Below are positions 33,971-41,406 of a stretch of DNA of 64,000 bases, in pieces. The position numbers were made by a program, and so were the translations under genes. Every line of letters starts with the position of its first letter. Position 1 is the stretch's first letter. Source of the DNA: Marivivens donghaensis. GTDB taxonomy: Bacteria; Pseudomonadota; Alphaproteobacteria; Rhodobacterales; Rhodobacteraceae. The stretch covers positions 274,749-338,748 of the forward strand of contig NZ_JAUFRA010000001.1 in NCBI RefSeq assembly GCF_030410045.1. The letters are read 5' to 3'. The notes under the pieces were generated by a model. That model was not told the DNA's origin, searched no databases, and saw only the letters and a program-made list of their open reading frames with translations.

Positions 33971-33973
33971 CAT

Positions 33974-34822
33974 TTAAGCCTGATTGTTCAGAACTGTTCG
34001 TGTCGGGAATGGAATGTCGATGCCAGCTTTGTCCAGCGCTTCCTTCACCTGACGCTTCATGTCGGCCTGATATTGGAAGTAGTCGCTCGATTTCACCCAA
34101 ACTCGGCAGAGGAAATCGACTGAAAAATCGCCCAAATTATTGACCTGAAGGAACGGTACAGGGTCAGCCAGTGATCGTGGGTCGGCTAGAATGGTATCGC
34201 GGATCACCTGTTCAGCCAGTTTCAGATCAGCCCCATAGCCGACACCGAAAATCCACTCTGCGCGACGTGTTTGGTTAACCGAGAAGTTGGTGATCGTGTT
34301 TCCCCAAACTTGCGCGTTGGGCACGATGACCTGAACGTTTCCAGCGTCGGCAAGCTCTGTGTAGTTCAAGGAAATGTCTTTGACGGTGCCAGACACGCCG
34401 CTCACTTGGACAAAATCGCCGATCTTAATCGGGCGGAATAGGATGATCATTACGCCCGCGGCTACGTTCGATAGCGTTCCCTGAAGGGCCAAGCCAATTG
34501 CCAAACCTGCCGCACCGATTAGAGCAACGAGCGATGTTGTCTGGATGCCGAATGTGTTCAGGACAAAGAGGGACGCAAATGCGAGGATCAAGTAACGCAC
34601 GATGTTGCCCAAGAAGTTGAACAACGTGACATCAAGATGTTTGTTTCGGCCACCGATCGCAACGATACGCCGCCGTACCCAGCCCGACAGCACAAACCCC
34701 AACACGATGATCAGTACGACTGAGAGGATATCCCCAGCGAGGCCCGCGACGAATTCGAGTGTTAGGTAGTCAGCAATGGTTTTGCCGTTGTAGATTTCGG
34801 TTTGCAGCAGGTCTTGCATCAT
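33974..34822 (-). CDS. Small-conductance mechanosensitive channel (MscS family)
   Basis: A membrane channel of 282 residues with three N-terminal helices and a cytoplasmic beta domain. The pore-lining helix 3 is visible in ALIGAAGLAIGLALQGTLSNVAAGVMI, followed by FRPIKIGDFVQVSGVSGTVKDI, the beta-domain signature. Such channels open under membrane tension and release solutes during osmotic downshock. The start overlaps the phhB stop (ATGA); a second ATG follows directly and is equally possible. Confidence 0.94.
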   Translation of the reverse strand: MMQDLLQTEIYNGKTIADYLTLEFVAGLAGDILSVVLIIVLGFVLSGWVRRRIVAIGGRNKHLDVTLFNFLGNIVRYLILAFASLFVLNTFGIQTTSLVALIGAAGLAIGLALQGTLSNVAAGVMIILFRPIKIGDFVQVSGVSGTVKDISLNYTELADAGNVQVIVPNAQVWGNTITNFSVNQTRRAEWIFGVGYGADLKLAEQVIRDTILADPRSLADPVPFLQVNNLGDFSVDFLCRVWVKSSDYFQYQADMKRQVKEALDKAGIDIPFPTRTVLNNQA

Positions 34823-35085
34823 CGTCCTTCAAGTTCTTCCATTTTTTCGGCCAGCTTGATGTCCTTCTCCGTCAGACCGCCAGCATCGTGTGTGGTGAGT
34901 TTCACAACCACCGTTTTGTAAGAGTTAGACCATTCGGGGTGATGATTCCACTTTTCCGCCCAAAAAGCGGCGCGGGTCATGAAACCAAAGGCGTCGACAA
35001 AGTTGCGAAACACGAATGTTTTTTGGATCGCAGTGCCATCATCGGTCTTCGTCCAGCCTTTGGCGGCAAGGGTGGTGATGTCCAT
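34819..35085 (-). CDS. phhB: 4a-hydroxytetrahydrobiopterin dehydratase (pterin carbinolamine dehydratase)
   Basis: An 88-residue enzyme that regenerates pterin cofactor after aromatic hydroxylation. The active-site motif HHPEW (residues 48-52) and the distal THDAGGLTEKDIKLA are both intact, and the short length is typical. No phenylalanine hydroxylase is nearby. The ATG shares a base with the stop of the upstream FemAB-like gene (TAATG), so translation is coupled. Confidence 0.95.
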   Translation of the reverse strand: MDITTLAAKGWTKTDDGTAIQKTFVFRNFVDAFGFMTRAAFWAEKWNHHPEWSNSYKTVVVKLTTHDAGGLTEKDIKLAEKMEELEGR

Positions 35086-36257
35086 TAATCTTGCTCCTCG
35101 ATTGTCGTGGATTTGAATGGTCCGTAATCCGTCAGGATCTCTATTTCTTCGTCGATAAGCTGACGTTCATGATCTAGAAAATCTGACACGGCGGCGCGAA
35201 ACGATGGATTTGCGATCCAGTGAAGGGAATGTGTCGGGTTCGGTAAATACCCGCGCGCCAGTTTGTGTTCACCCTGCGCCCCTGCTTCGACTCTCAGACC
35301 GTGGGCGATCGCGTAGTCGATGGCTTGATAGTAGCAGAGTTCGAAATGAAGGCAGAGGTGATGTTCGGTGCAACCCCAGTAGCGGCCAAAGAGGGTGTCG
35401 CGACCGATGAAGTTCAGTGCACCAGCGACAGGGCGGTCATCGGATAGAGCAAGTACCAGCAGTATTTCGTCCCTGAGTGTATTATGGGCGATGTCGAAAA
35501 ACGCGCGAGTCAGATAGGGCGATCCCCATTTGCGACTGCCTGTGTCTTGGTAAAACCGCCAGAAATAGTCCCAGTGTTCGGCCTGTATCTCATCGCCCGT
35601 GAAGCTTTTGATCTCACCACCGAACCTTTGCGCCTGTTCGCGTTCTTTGCGGATCGCTTTGCGTTTGCGGCTGGAGAGGTCGTTCAGAAAATCGTCAAAG
35701 CTGTCATACCCGCGATTTTCCCAATGGAACTGCTGTCCAACACGGTGGAGCAATCCCATTGATTGACCCGCGATGGCCTCGTCCTCAGTGCAAAACGTGA
35801 CGTGCATGGATGACAGACCATTGTCGGAAGCCAATTGAACCGTGCCTTGTATCAAAGCCGAGAGTGCCTCTGCCTCATAGCCCGCTCTTGTTAGGAACCG
35901 CCGACCTGTGGCGGGGGTAAACGGCACCGCGATTTGGAGCTTTGGATAATACTGACCGCCCGCCCGTTGCAGCGCATCGGCCCAGCTGTGGTCAAAGACA
36001 TATTCCCCTTGAGAGTGACTTTTGACGTAGAGCGGTGCGACGCCGATGATCTGGTCTGCTTTGGTCGCGACAAGGTATCGTGGGTCCCATCCTGTCCCGC
36101 GCCCAACCGAACCGCTCAGTTCTAAGGCTGACAGAAACCGATGCGTTGTGAATGGATCAATAGGGCGGCCACCAGACGGATTTGCGCAGGCATCCCAGTC
36201 CTCTGCTGGGATGTCGGCGATGGCGCTTCTCATTGATATTTCAATCACGTCGGTCAT
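35085..36257 (-). CDS. FemAB-like GNAT-fold protein (DUF482/peptidogalycan family)
   Basis: A soluble protein of 390 residues of the PF04339 type, a duplicated GNAT-like fold related to FemAB aminoacyl transferases. Recognisable parts are FTTHRFLSALELSGSVG, APLYVKSHSQGEYVFDHSWA, YPKLQIAVPFTPATGRR, the basic SSRKRKAIRKERE segment, and GRYWGCTEHHLCLHFELCYYQAIDYAI with AGAQGEHKLARGYLP. The actual acceptor is unknown; an aminoacyl- or acyl-transfer role is inferred from fold only. First gene of a tight leftward group with phhB and mscS. Confidence 0.87.
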   Translation of the reverse strand: MTDVIEISMRSAIADIPAEDWDACANPSGGRPIDPFTTHRFLSALELSGSVGRGTGWDPRYLVATKADQIIGVAPLYVKSHSQGEYVFDHSWADALQRAGGQYYPKLQIAVPFTPATGRRFLTRAGYEAEALSALIQGTVQLASDNGLSSMHVTFCTEDEAIAGQSMGLLHRVGQQFHWENRGYDSFDDFLNDLSSRKRKAIRKEREQAQRFGGEIKSFTGDEIQAEHWDYFWRFYQDTGSRKWGSPYLTRAFFDIAHNTLRDEILLVLALSDDRPVAGALNFIGRDTLFGRYWGCTEHHLCLHFELCYYQAIDYAIAHGLRVEAGAQGEHKLARGYLPNPTHSLHWIANPSFRAAVSDFLDHERQLIDEEIEILTDYGPFKSTTIEEQD

Positions 36258-36288
36258 GGCTACAAAACTGTGCGGCCTGTTCGCGTGG

Positions 36289-37038
36289 TCAAGCGAGATA
36301 CCCTTCGAAAGTGATGTTATCCGCGATTTGGCGAGCGTTTTTTTCCTCTTCGGTGGAACGGATCGTCCAGCACACGATTTTTGCCCCCATTTCGGCCAAC
36401 TCCGCTACGCGCTTGGCGTCCAATTCGTCGTGCTGATGACTAATGAAACAAGCGCCTGCCGTTTCATAATCGGGGATCAACGCAAGCCGCTCTCGTGTGA
36501 CCTTGGGGATCGTTGGCCAATCTTCGGAAACATAATTGCAAGTGGTTAGGCCGCGAGGAATATCGGGCAAGACAGTCGCCATATGGGCCACGGAATGTGG
36601 GTTGAACGACATGACCGCCACGGGGCCTTTGTAGTCCTTCAACAACGCCGCAGTGGCGTCTTCCAACGGGCCGACTTTGGGGCCAAGCGCGCCATCCTGA
36701 TCCTTAATCTCGATCAACAGGGGCACACGGCCAGACACCTGCTCAAGAACCTCTTCAAGGGTCGGAATAGTGTCGGTGCCACCTGCCAGGGTGATCTGTG
36801 ATAGCTCGGCTGAGGTTCGTTGGGCGACTGCACCCGTTTCATTTGTCAGGCGGTTCAGCGCGTAGTCGTGAAAAACCATCGGCACGCCATCTTTGGACAG
36901 TTGGAGGTCGATCTCGATCCCGTAGCCCTTGTCGATGGCGGCCTGAATGGCGCTGGGGCTGTTTTCTACCCGACCGGCGGCTTTGTCGTGCAAGGCGCGA
37001 TGAGCAATTGGGCGGGTCAGAAAATCAGCAGGCAGCAT
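36289..37038 (-). CDS. Glycerophosphodiester phosphodiesterase
   Basis: A TIM-barrel enzyme of 249 residues hydrolysing glycerophosphodiesters to glycerol 3-phosphate and alcohol. The catalytic pattern is AHRALHDKAAGRVENS (His13, Glu26), then GIEIDLQLSKDGVPMVFHD with acidic metal ligands and the second His, and later LLIEIKDQ. No signal peptide, so it is cytoplasmic. It starts at the ridA stop (TAATG), implying translational coupling, although the functions appear unrelated. Confidence 0.93.
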   Translation of the reverse strand: MLPADFLTRPIAHRALHDKAAGRVENSPSAIQAAIDKGYGIEIDLQLSKDGVPMVFHDYALNRLTNETGAVAQRTSAELSQITLAGGTDTIPTLEEVLEQVSGRVPLLIEIKDQDGALGPKVGPLEDATAALLKDYKGPVAVMSFNPHSVAHMATVLPDIPRGLTTCNYVSEDWPTIPKVTRERLALIPDYETAGACFISHQHDELDAKRVAELAEMGAKIVCWTIRSTEEEKNARQIADNITFEGYLA

Positions 37039-37499
37039 TATGCGATCTCGAATACAGCGTCGATTTCGACGGCGACGCCCAAGGGCAGCGCAGCAACGCC
37101 CACGGCCGAACGTGCGTGGCGGCCAATGTCACCCAGAGCTTCAACGAGGAAGTCAGAGGCGCCGTTCACGACCTTGGGCTGGTCATGGAAATCGGGGGCC
37201 GATGCGACGAAGGCGTTCAGTTTTACAACGCGCACCAGACGATCAATGTCACCACCGCAAGCTGCTTTTAGCTGAGCGAGGAGCGCAATCGCGCAGGTCT
37301 TCGCAGCCTTCGCGCCATCCTCGACCGACATGGTGTCACCCAGACGACCTTTGATCAGCCCATCAGGGCCGTTCGAGATTTGGCCAGACACATGGACGAG
37401 ATTGCCCGACTGAACAAACGGGACATAGTTCGCAGCAGGAGCTGGTGCGTCGGGTAGGGTCACACCCAGTTCAGCGAGTTTGGTTTCGATGGTGCTCAT
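37038..37499 (-). CDS. RidA-family (YjgF/YER057c/UK114) protein
   Basis: A protein of 153 residues of the RidA superfamily, in the longer branch with an N-terminal helix (STIETKLAELGVTLPDAPAPAANYVPF). The core includes VHVSGQISNGPDG, and DRLVRVVKLNAFVAS. The usual arginine in the RidA motif (R105) is hard to place: the stretch GDIGRHARSAVGVAALPLGVAVEID has Arg near the binding site. Classic members hydrolyse reactive enamine/imine intermediates. First gene of the ridA-GDPD pair. Confidence 0.92.
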   Translation of the reverse strand: MSTIETKLAELGVTLPDAPAPAANYVPFVQSGNLVHVSGQISNGPDGLIKGRLGDTMSVEDGAKAAKTCAIALLAQLKAACGGDIDRLVRVVKLNAFVASAPDFHDQPKVVNGASDFLVEALGDIGRHARSAVGVAALPLGVAVEIDAVFEIA

Positions 37500-37750
37500 G
37501 GTTCACTCCGGTCATCTGATTTGGCGTGACGCTAGCTTTGGTCGGGGCGGGGTGCAATCGCTCCGATGCGATAAGGCGCGTAAAACTGCCATTCTTTGGC
37601 TGACATGTTCACGTTACAGGATTGGTATGATAGTAAGGGTTATTGTCTCCTTTGGGTCACGGTTAGAGCGTAGTTTCTAGTGGGCTGTTGGATTGTTTAG
37701 ATTGGCGCTATTTGGTGCCGTAAAGACGTGAAATCAGAATCGATAAGCCA
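37500..37750. other. Divergent promoter region between ridA and mlaA
   Basis: The 251-base gap holds both promoters. An extended -10-like element TGGTATGAT (37623-37631) points toward mlaA but no good -35 accompanies it. A 24-codon frame on the minus strand (37606-37532) precedes ridA without a ribosome site and is not called. Nothing else is supported. Confidence 0.35.
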
Positions 37751-38497
37751 TTGACCAAGTTATTGACGATCACTGCCGTTTCGGCCTCGCTTTTCCTTGT
37801 TGCTTGTTCGCAAGCACCCGAAGGTGTTGCGATCCATGACCCCTACGAAGCAACGAACCGTAAGGTGCATGAATTCAACGTTGGACTGGACCGTGCCATT
37901 TTGCGACCCGCGTCCCGTGTGACCGCTGCGATGCCGATGGAGATCACTGGTCCCGTTACGAACTTTGCCGAAAATGTCGCTTTGCCTGGGATGATGGTAA
38001 ACGGCGTTTTGCAAGGCGATATCAAAGGGTTCGGTACGAACTCGATGCGGTTTGTCGTGAACACGATCTTTGGCATCGGTGGTTTGTTTGATCCTGCGGA
38101 TGCGATTGGCCTTTACGAAGAAAAGACGGACTTTGGCGAAACGCTGTCGGTCTGGGGTGTGCCTGAAGGCGCTTATGTTGAACTGCCCGCGCTCGGCCCA
38201 TCGACTGAACGTGATGCTGTCGGTGAGTTGGTAGATTTCTTCATTAACCCACTGGGCAATTGGGTCCACGACGATGTGAAACCTTATCTCCCTGCTGCGC
38301 GTGCTGCGGATGTTGTGATCGCGCGGGGGCAGTTAGGGTCTACGATCGATTCCGTGTTGTATGAAAGCGCGGATAGTTACGCTCAGACACGGATTATTTA
38401 CCTCGACAACCGTCGGTATGAGCTCGGAACTGTGGTACAAGACGCTTATATCGACCCATACGCCGACCCCTATTTCGATCCATATGAGGACCAGTAA
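37751..38497 (+). CDS. mlaA: MlaA-family outer-membrane lipoprotein
   Basis: A protein of 248 residues with a lipoprotein signal (ASLFLVACSQ, lipid at about Cys19) and the MlaA/VacJ domain: DPYEATNRKVHEFNVGLDRAILRPASR, NFAENVALPGMMVNGVLQGD, FVVNTIFGIGGLFDPA and FGETLSVWGVPEGAYVELPALGPS. MlaA removes misplaced phospholipids from the outer membrane outer leaflet and hands them to MlaC. Start is TTG 37751 (another TTG four codons on); no ATG is available. mlaC overlaps its stop by one base (TAATG). Confidence 0.93.
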   Translation: MTKLLTITAVSASLFLVACSQAPEGVAIHDPYEATNRKVHEFNVGLDRAILRPASRVTAAMPMEITGPVTNFAENVALPGMMVNGVLQGDIKGFGTNSMRFVVNTIFGIGGLFDPADAIGLYEEKTDFGETLSVWGVPEGAYVELPALGPSTERDAVGELVDFFINPLGNWVHDDVKPYLPAARAADVVIARGQLGSTIDSVLYESADSYAQTRIIYLDNRRYELGTVVQDAYIDPYADPYFDPYEDQ

Positions 38498-39090
38498 TGG
38501 CCACGCTTGTTACCCGTCGTTCCCTGTTTGCCGTTGCAGCCGCCGCAGCTGTTTTCCCTCATGCCGCATTCGCGTTAAGCACAGCGCAGGCGACCACATT
38601 GGTCGATGCACTGGTTGGCGATATCAATAAGGTCATCGGCTCTGGTAAATCCGAGGCAGCGATGATCTCGGATTTTGAGACGATTTTTGACACCTATGCA
38701 GATGTGCCGATCATCGCGCGGACAGCATTGGGTGCGGATTGGCGTCGCGCTACCGATAGCCAGCGCACGCGGTTTGTCACTGCATTCCGCAGCTACGTCG
38801 CATCGAAATATGGTCGCAGGTTCCGTGAGTTTATCGGTGGGCGTATCGAAGTGCGTGAAGCTGCCACCGTTCCGAACGGCGTTGAAGTACGCGCAATGGC
38901 AATCCTGCAAGGGCAATCGCCGTTCGAAGTGAGCTTTGTGATTTCTGACGGTTCTGGCCGTCCGAAATTCATCAACCTCTTTATCGAGGGGATCAACATG
39001 ATCACCTCAGAGCGCACCGAGATCGGTTCGATGCTCGACCGCCGTCGCGGTGACATTGATGGTCTGATTTCGGATCTGGAGGCACTCTGA
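38497..39090 (+). CDS. mlaC: MlaC-family periplasmic phospholipid-binding protein
   Basis: A 197-residue MlaC/Ttg2D protein. The signal peptide has twin arginines (VTRRSLFAVAAAAAVFPHAAFA), so Tat export is possible. The domain shows SDFETIFDTYADVPIIARTALGADWRRA, FVTAFRSYVASKYGRRF and FEVSFVISDGSGRPKFINLFIEGINMITSER. It shuttles phospholipids between MlaA and an inner-membrane MCE transporter. The latter (MlaFEDB) is not in the window. It is coupled to mlaA and to the next gene by one-base overlaps. Confidence 0.93.
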   Translation: MATLVTRRSLFAVAAAAAVFPHAAFALSTAQATTLVDALVGDINKVIGSGKSEAAMISDFETIFDTYADVPIIARTALGADWRRATDSQRTRFVTAFRSYVASKYGRRFREFIGGRIEVREAATVPNGVEVRAMAILQGQSPFEVSFVISDGSGRPKFINLFIEGINMITSERTEIGSMLDRRRGDIDGLISDLEAL

Positions 39091-39437
39091 TGCGGTGCGG
39101 CCTCATCGCCGCACTGATCATGTTGCCGATGGTAGCTGCGGCTAATCCTTTCGATGGCGTTTACCGTCAATTTGCGAATGCAGACTGTGGATTGGTCGGC
39201 GTCGACGGTGGTGCGCTTAGGATCGCGGACAACATCTTTTACGGCGTCGATATGGAGTGCCGCATGACCCATCCGGTTAATGTGGTTGACATGGATGCGA
39301 CGTTGTTCACCATGCAATGTTCGGGCGAAGCAGACATTTGGACCGAACGCGCCATGATCATGGATGCCAAGGACACCAATGGTATCATCATGGTCTGGAA
39401 CGGTTACGCGTTTAAATACGAGCGCTGCCCCGAATAG
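39090..39437 (+). CDS. Small secreted protein of unknown function
   Basis: A 115-residue protein with signal peptide (MRCGLIAALIMLPMVAAA/NP) and four cysteines in the mature part (NADCGLVG, MECRMT, MQCSGE, ERCPE), which could form two disulfides. The rest is beta-rich. Its ATG overlaps the mlaC stop (TGATG), making it the third gene of the mlaAC transcript; a role in the lipid pathway is possible but only inferred from position. Confidence 0.72.
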   Translation: MRCGLIAALIMLPMVAAANPFDGVYRQFANADCGLVGVDGGALRIADNIFYGVDMECRMTHPVNVVDMDATLFTMQCSGEADIWTERAMIMDAKDTNGIIMVWNGYAFKYERCPE

Positions 39438-39455
39438 GGCAACGCCAGCCTCCTT

Positions 39456-40511
39456 TTAGAGATGTTCGTCGAAGGTCGCTTTTGCGCGGCCCCATACATC
39501 GTGGTCGATCTGGTCCAAGGTCGCGAGGTGAGCGAACAGCTGTCCCGCGTAATCCTCTGAACTTTCACGAGGCAGCAACGACGGAAGGTTGTCGATAGCC
39601 ATAACGTCTAGCGGTGGATTGTTATGCACGCGGATGGTTGGCGCGTCCCAAGTGGTCGTGCGATCGTAGACCTTGATCGGTGAAAAATCACTGTCAGGAT
39701 CACAAGCAATATCGCCAATCGCGCGGAGTTTGCGGGGATCGGTCGGTGTGCTGGCGGGCACAAAAACGGGCGTCCCCGGTCGTGCTAAAATGCAGTTAAA
39801 GAACAGATCGTGGTCGAGAATTTCGGGGAACGGGCCGCCGCTTGCTGTTTCAGCCATATCCCATTTTGTGACGCTAATGCCCGCAGCCTCGCAGAGTGCT
39901 GCAGCACCAGACCCAACGCGACCCAACGCGCCAATGATCAACGCTGTCGTTGGGCGTCCATTCAGTGCATCGCGCACCGTATTCGCCATGTTTGTCGCAC
40001 TCGAAAATGTGGTGACGGGCGCACACTCAGCAGGTTGCGCAGCGAGGGCAAGAGCAGTGACAGCTGCCCCTGCGTAGCCAGCCCAATAGCCAAATGCCGC
40101 CACACGACGACCATCCTCGAAAGTGAGGTATTCTAGGTCATAGAGCGTGCCGCCGCCTGCATTAAAACGATCCAGTAGAACACGCCCAGAAGGCTGACCC
40201 TTGTAGGCGTGTCCGAACATGATGTGGCGATGCCGTAGCGGCGTGCCCGTTTCGGGTAACTCTTTTAGCCCAAAAATGATCGCATCGCTCGGGGCGGTTT
40301 CCCACGACCCTTCGGGCGCGATGTCGCAGCCAGTGTCGCGGTAATCCGAAATTGGAATGACCCGCTGAGTGCTTTCCTCGACCGTGACTTTGAACCCTTT
40401 GGCCAAGAGTTCAGCAACCCCATTTGGGGTAATGCCAACTCGTTCTTCGTTCTGGCGCTGCTCGGCGCGGACCCAAAGATGGACGTTAGAAATGAGTTCG
40501 GGCGTGGGCAC
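39456..40511 (-). CDS. Saccharopine dehydrogenase (NAD+, L-lysine-forming) type
   Basis: A protein of 351 residues of the LYS1-like/AlaDH-PNT-fold family. It begins WVRAEQRQNEERVGITPNG, followed by VTVEESTQRVIPISDYRDTGC, GLKELPETGTPLRHRHIMFGHAYKGQ, and the NAD region ALIIGALGRVGSGAAALCEAAG. Saccharopine dehydrogenase interconverts saccharopine with lysine and 2-oxoglutarate; in bacteria the direction is unclear. Start GTG 40511 has TTGGAGG nine bases upstream and overlaps the end of the phosphatase gene by 26 bases. Confidence 0.9.
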   Translation of the reverse strand: MPTPELISNVHLWVRAEQRQNEERVGITPNGVAELLAKGFKVTVEESTQRVIPISDYRDTGCDIAPEGSWETAPSDAIIFGLKELPETGTPLRHRHIMFGHAYKGQPSGRVLLDRFNAGGGTLYDLEYLTFEDGRRVAAFGYWAGYAGAAVTALALAAQPAECAPVTTFSSATNMANTVRDALNGRPTTALIIGALGRVGSGAAALCEAAGISVTKWDMAETASGGPFPEILDHDLFFNCILARPGTPVFVPASTPTDPRKLRAIGDIACDPDSDFSPIKVYDRTTTWDAPTIRVHNNPPLDVMAIDNLPSLLPRESSEDYAGQLFAHLATLDQIDHDVWGRAKATFDEHL

Positions 40512-41130
40512 GAGACGAGGCCTCCAAATGGGGAATAGAATTAAACCCTGCTAGGATAGGCCCGACCGGCGAGACATGCACGCGGTGAATTGACGTATTG
40601 AAGATCGGAAGCGTCATGTAGGCCATTCGCCGTGGATCGAGGTCGAGAAGGTGCCGCATGATCATCGCAATCACTCCGCCCGATGTGACGCAGAGCACGT
40701 TACGACCTGGCTGGAGCGCTTCATCCAGAATGCCGCTGACCCGATCTTCGAACGATTTAAAGGTTTCGTTGCCCATGATTTCCGCGCGATGCCACGCCTC
40801 CATCACTTGTGGGACATGTTCAGCGAACCCATCACCGTCGGGCATCGGGACGCCGTGAACGTCTTCCATGGCACGACCGAGGTTGAAATAATCCATCTCG
40901 TTCAGTCGGGGATCAATCAGCGGATCAGCAAACCCCATACCCGCAGCGGTTTCTTTGTGACGGCGAAGGCTCCCCGCGATGACCTGATCAAAGGCTTCAC
41001 CTTGAGCGCTGAACCAATCACCTAGCCATTCGGCTTGCTGATGGCCAAGTTCCGATAGTCGGTCATAGTCTTCTTCTGTTTTCGCGTGCGAATTGGCCTG
41101 TCCGTGGCGAATAAAGGTGATCGTGCCCAT
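40486..41130 (-). CDS. Histidine phosphatase family (phosphoglycerate-mutase-like) protein
   Basis: A protein of 214 residues with the RHG motif FIRHGQANSH at residues 6-15 and the second catalytic region NVLCVTSGGVIAMIMRHLL, where the usual SHG is SGG (TSGGVI), as in many members. Core lines include QVIAGSLRRHKETAAGMG. Substrate unknown. ATG 41130 has GGAGA upstream; the frame is open for another 38 codons without a start site of quality. Ends 26 bases inside the saccharopine dehydrogenase gene. Confidence 0.9.
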   Translation of the reverse strand: MGTITFIRHGQANSHAKTEEDYDRLSELGHQQAEWLGDWFSAQGEAFDQVIAGSLRRHKETAAGMGFADPLIDPRLNEMDYFNLGRAMEDVHGVPMPDGDGFAEHVPQVMEAWHRAEIMGNETFKSFEDRVSGILDEALQPGRNVLCVTSGGVIAMIMRHLLDLDPRRMAYMTLPIFNTSIHRVHVSPVGPILAGFNSIPHLEASSRAHARTHF

Positions 41131-41406
41131 AAAAATCTCCGTACTCTGAAACGGAGGGGTAGGGGGCAGGCCTGCGAATGGCAAGTAAAGCTTCGGTAAC
41201 AGTGGAATGTGGTAAACCGATTTACCGCAACGTAAATAATTCAAATAACCATGTAAAATAGGGCTATTACGATGAATTGGAAATTAAATGAACGCATGTT
41301 CAAAAAAACTAATTGACGGAACCGACCTCTCCGTTTCAGTATCCTAACAAGACTCGGCCAAAGTGTCGGGCACGCTGGAGGGAGACCAGCGAAGGGAGGA
41401 TAATCT
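41131..41406. promoter_or_regulatory. Divergent regulatory region of the ligase-ABC operon
   Basis: The 276-base gap is AT-rich in the middle. It contains the inverted repeat GGTAAA-CCGA-TTTACC (41211-41226), a good operator candidate with a further CGGTAA word 17 bases to its left, and a hairpin CGCTGG/CCAGCG (41373-41391) just before the ribosome site GGGAGGA of the acyl-CoA ligase. A TTGACG at 41313 could be a -35 but lacks a -10 at normal spacing. Confidence 0.4.

Noticed and set aside
37532..37606. 24-codon frame upstream of ridA on the minus strand
   Set aside because: It begins with ATG and reads plausibly, but has no ribosome site and no supporting context.
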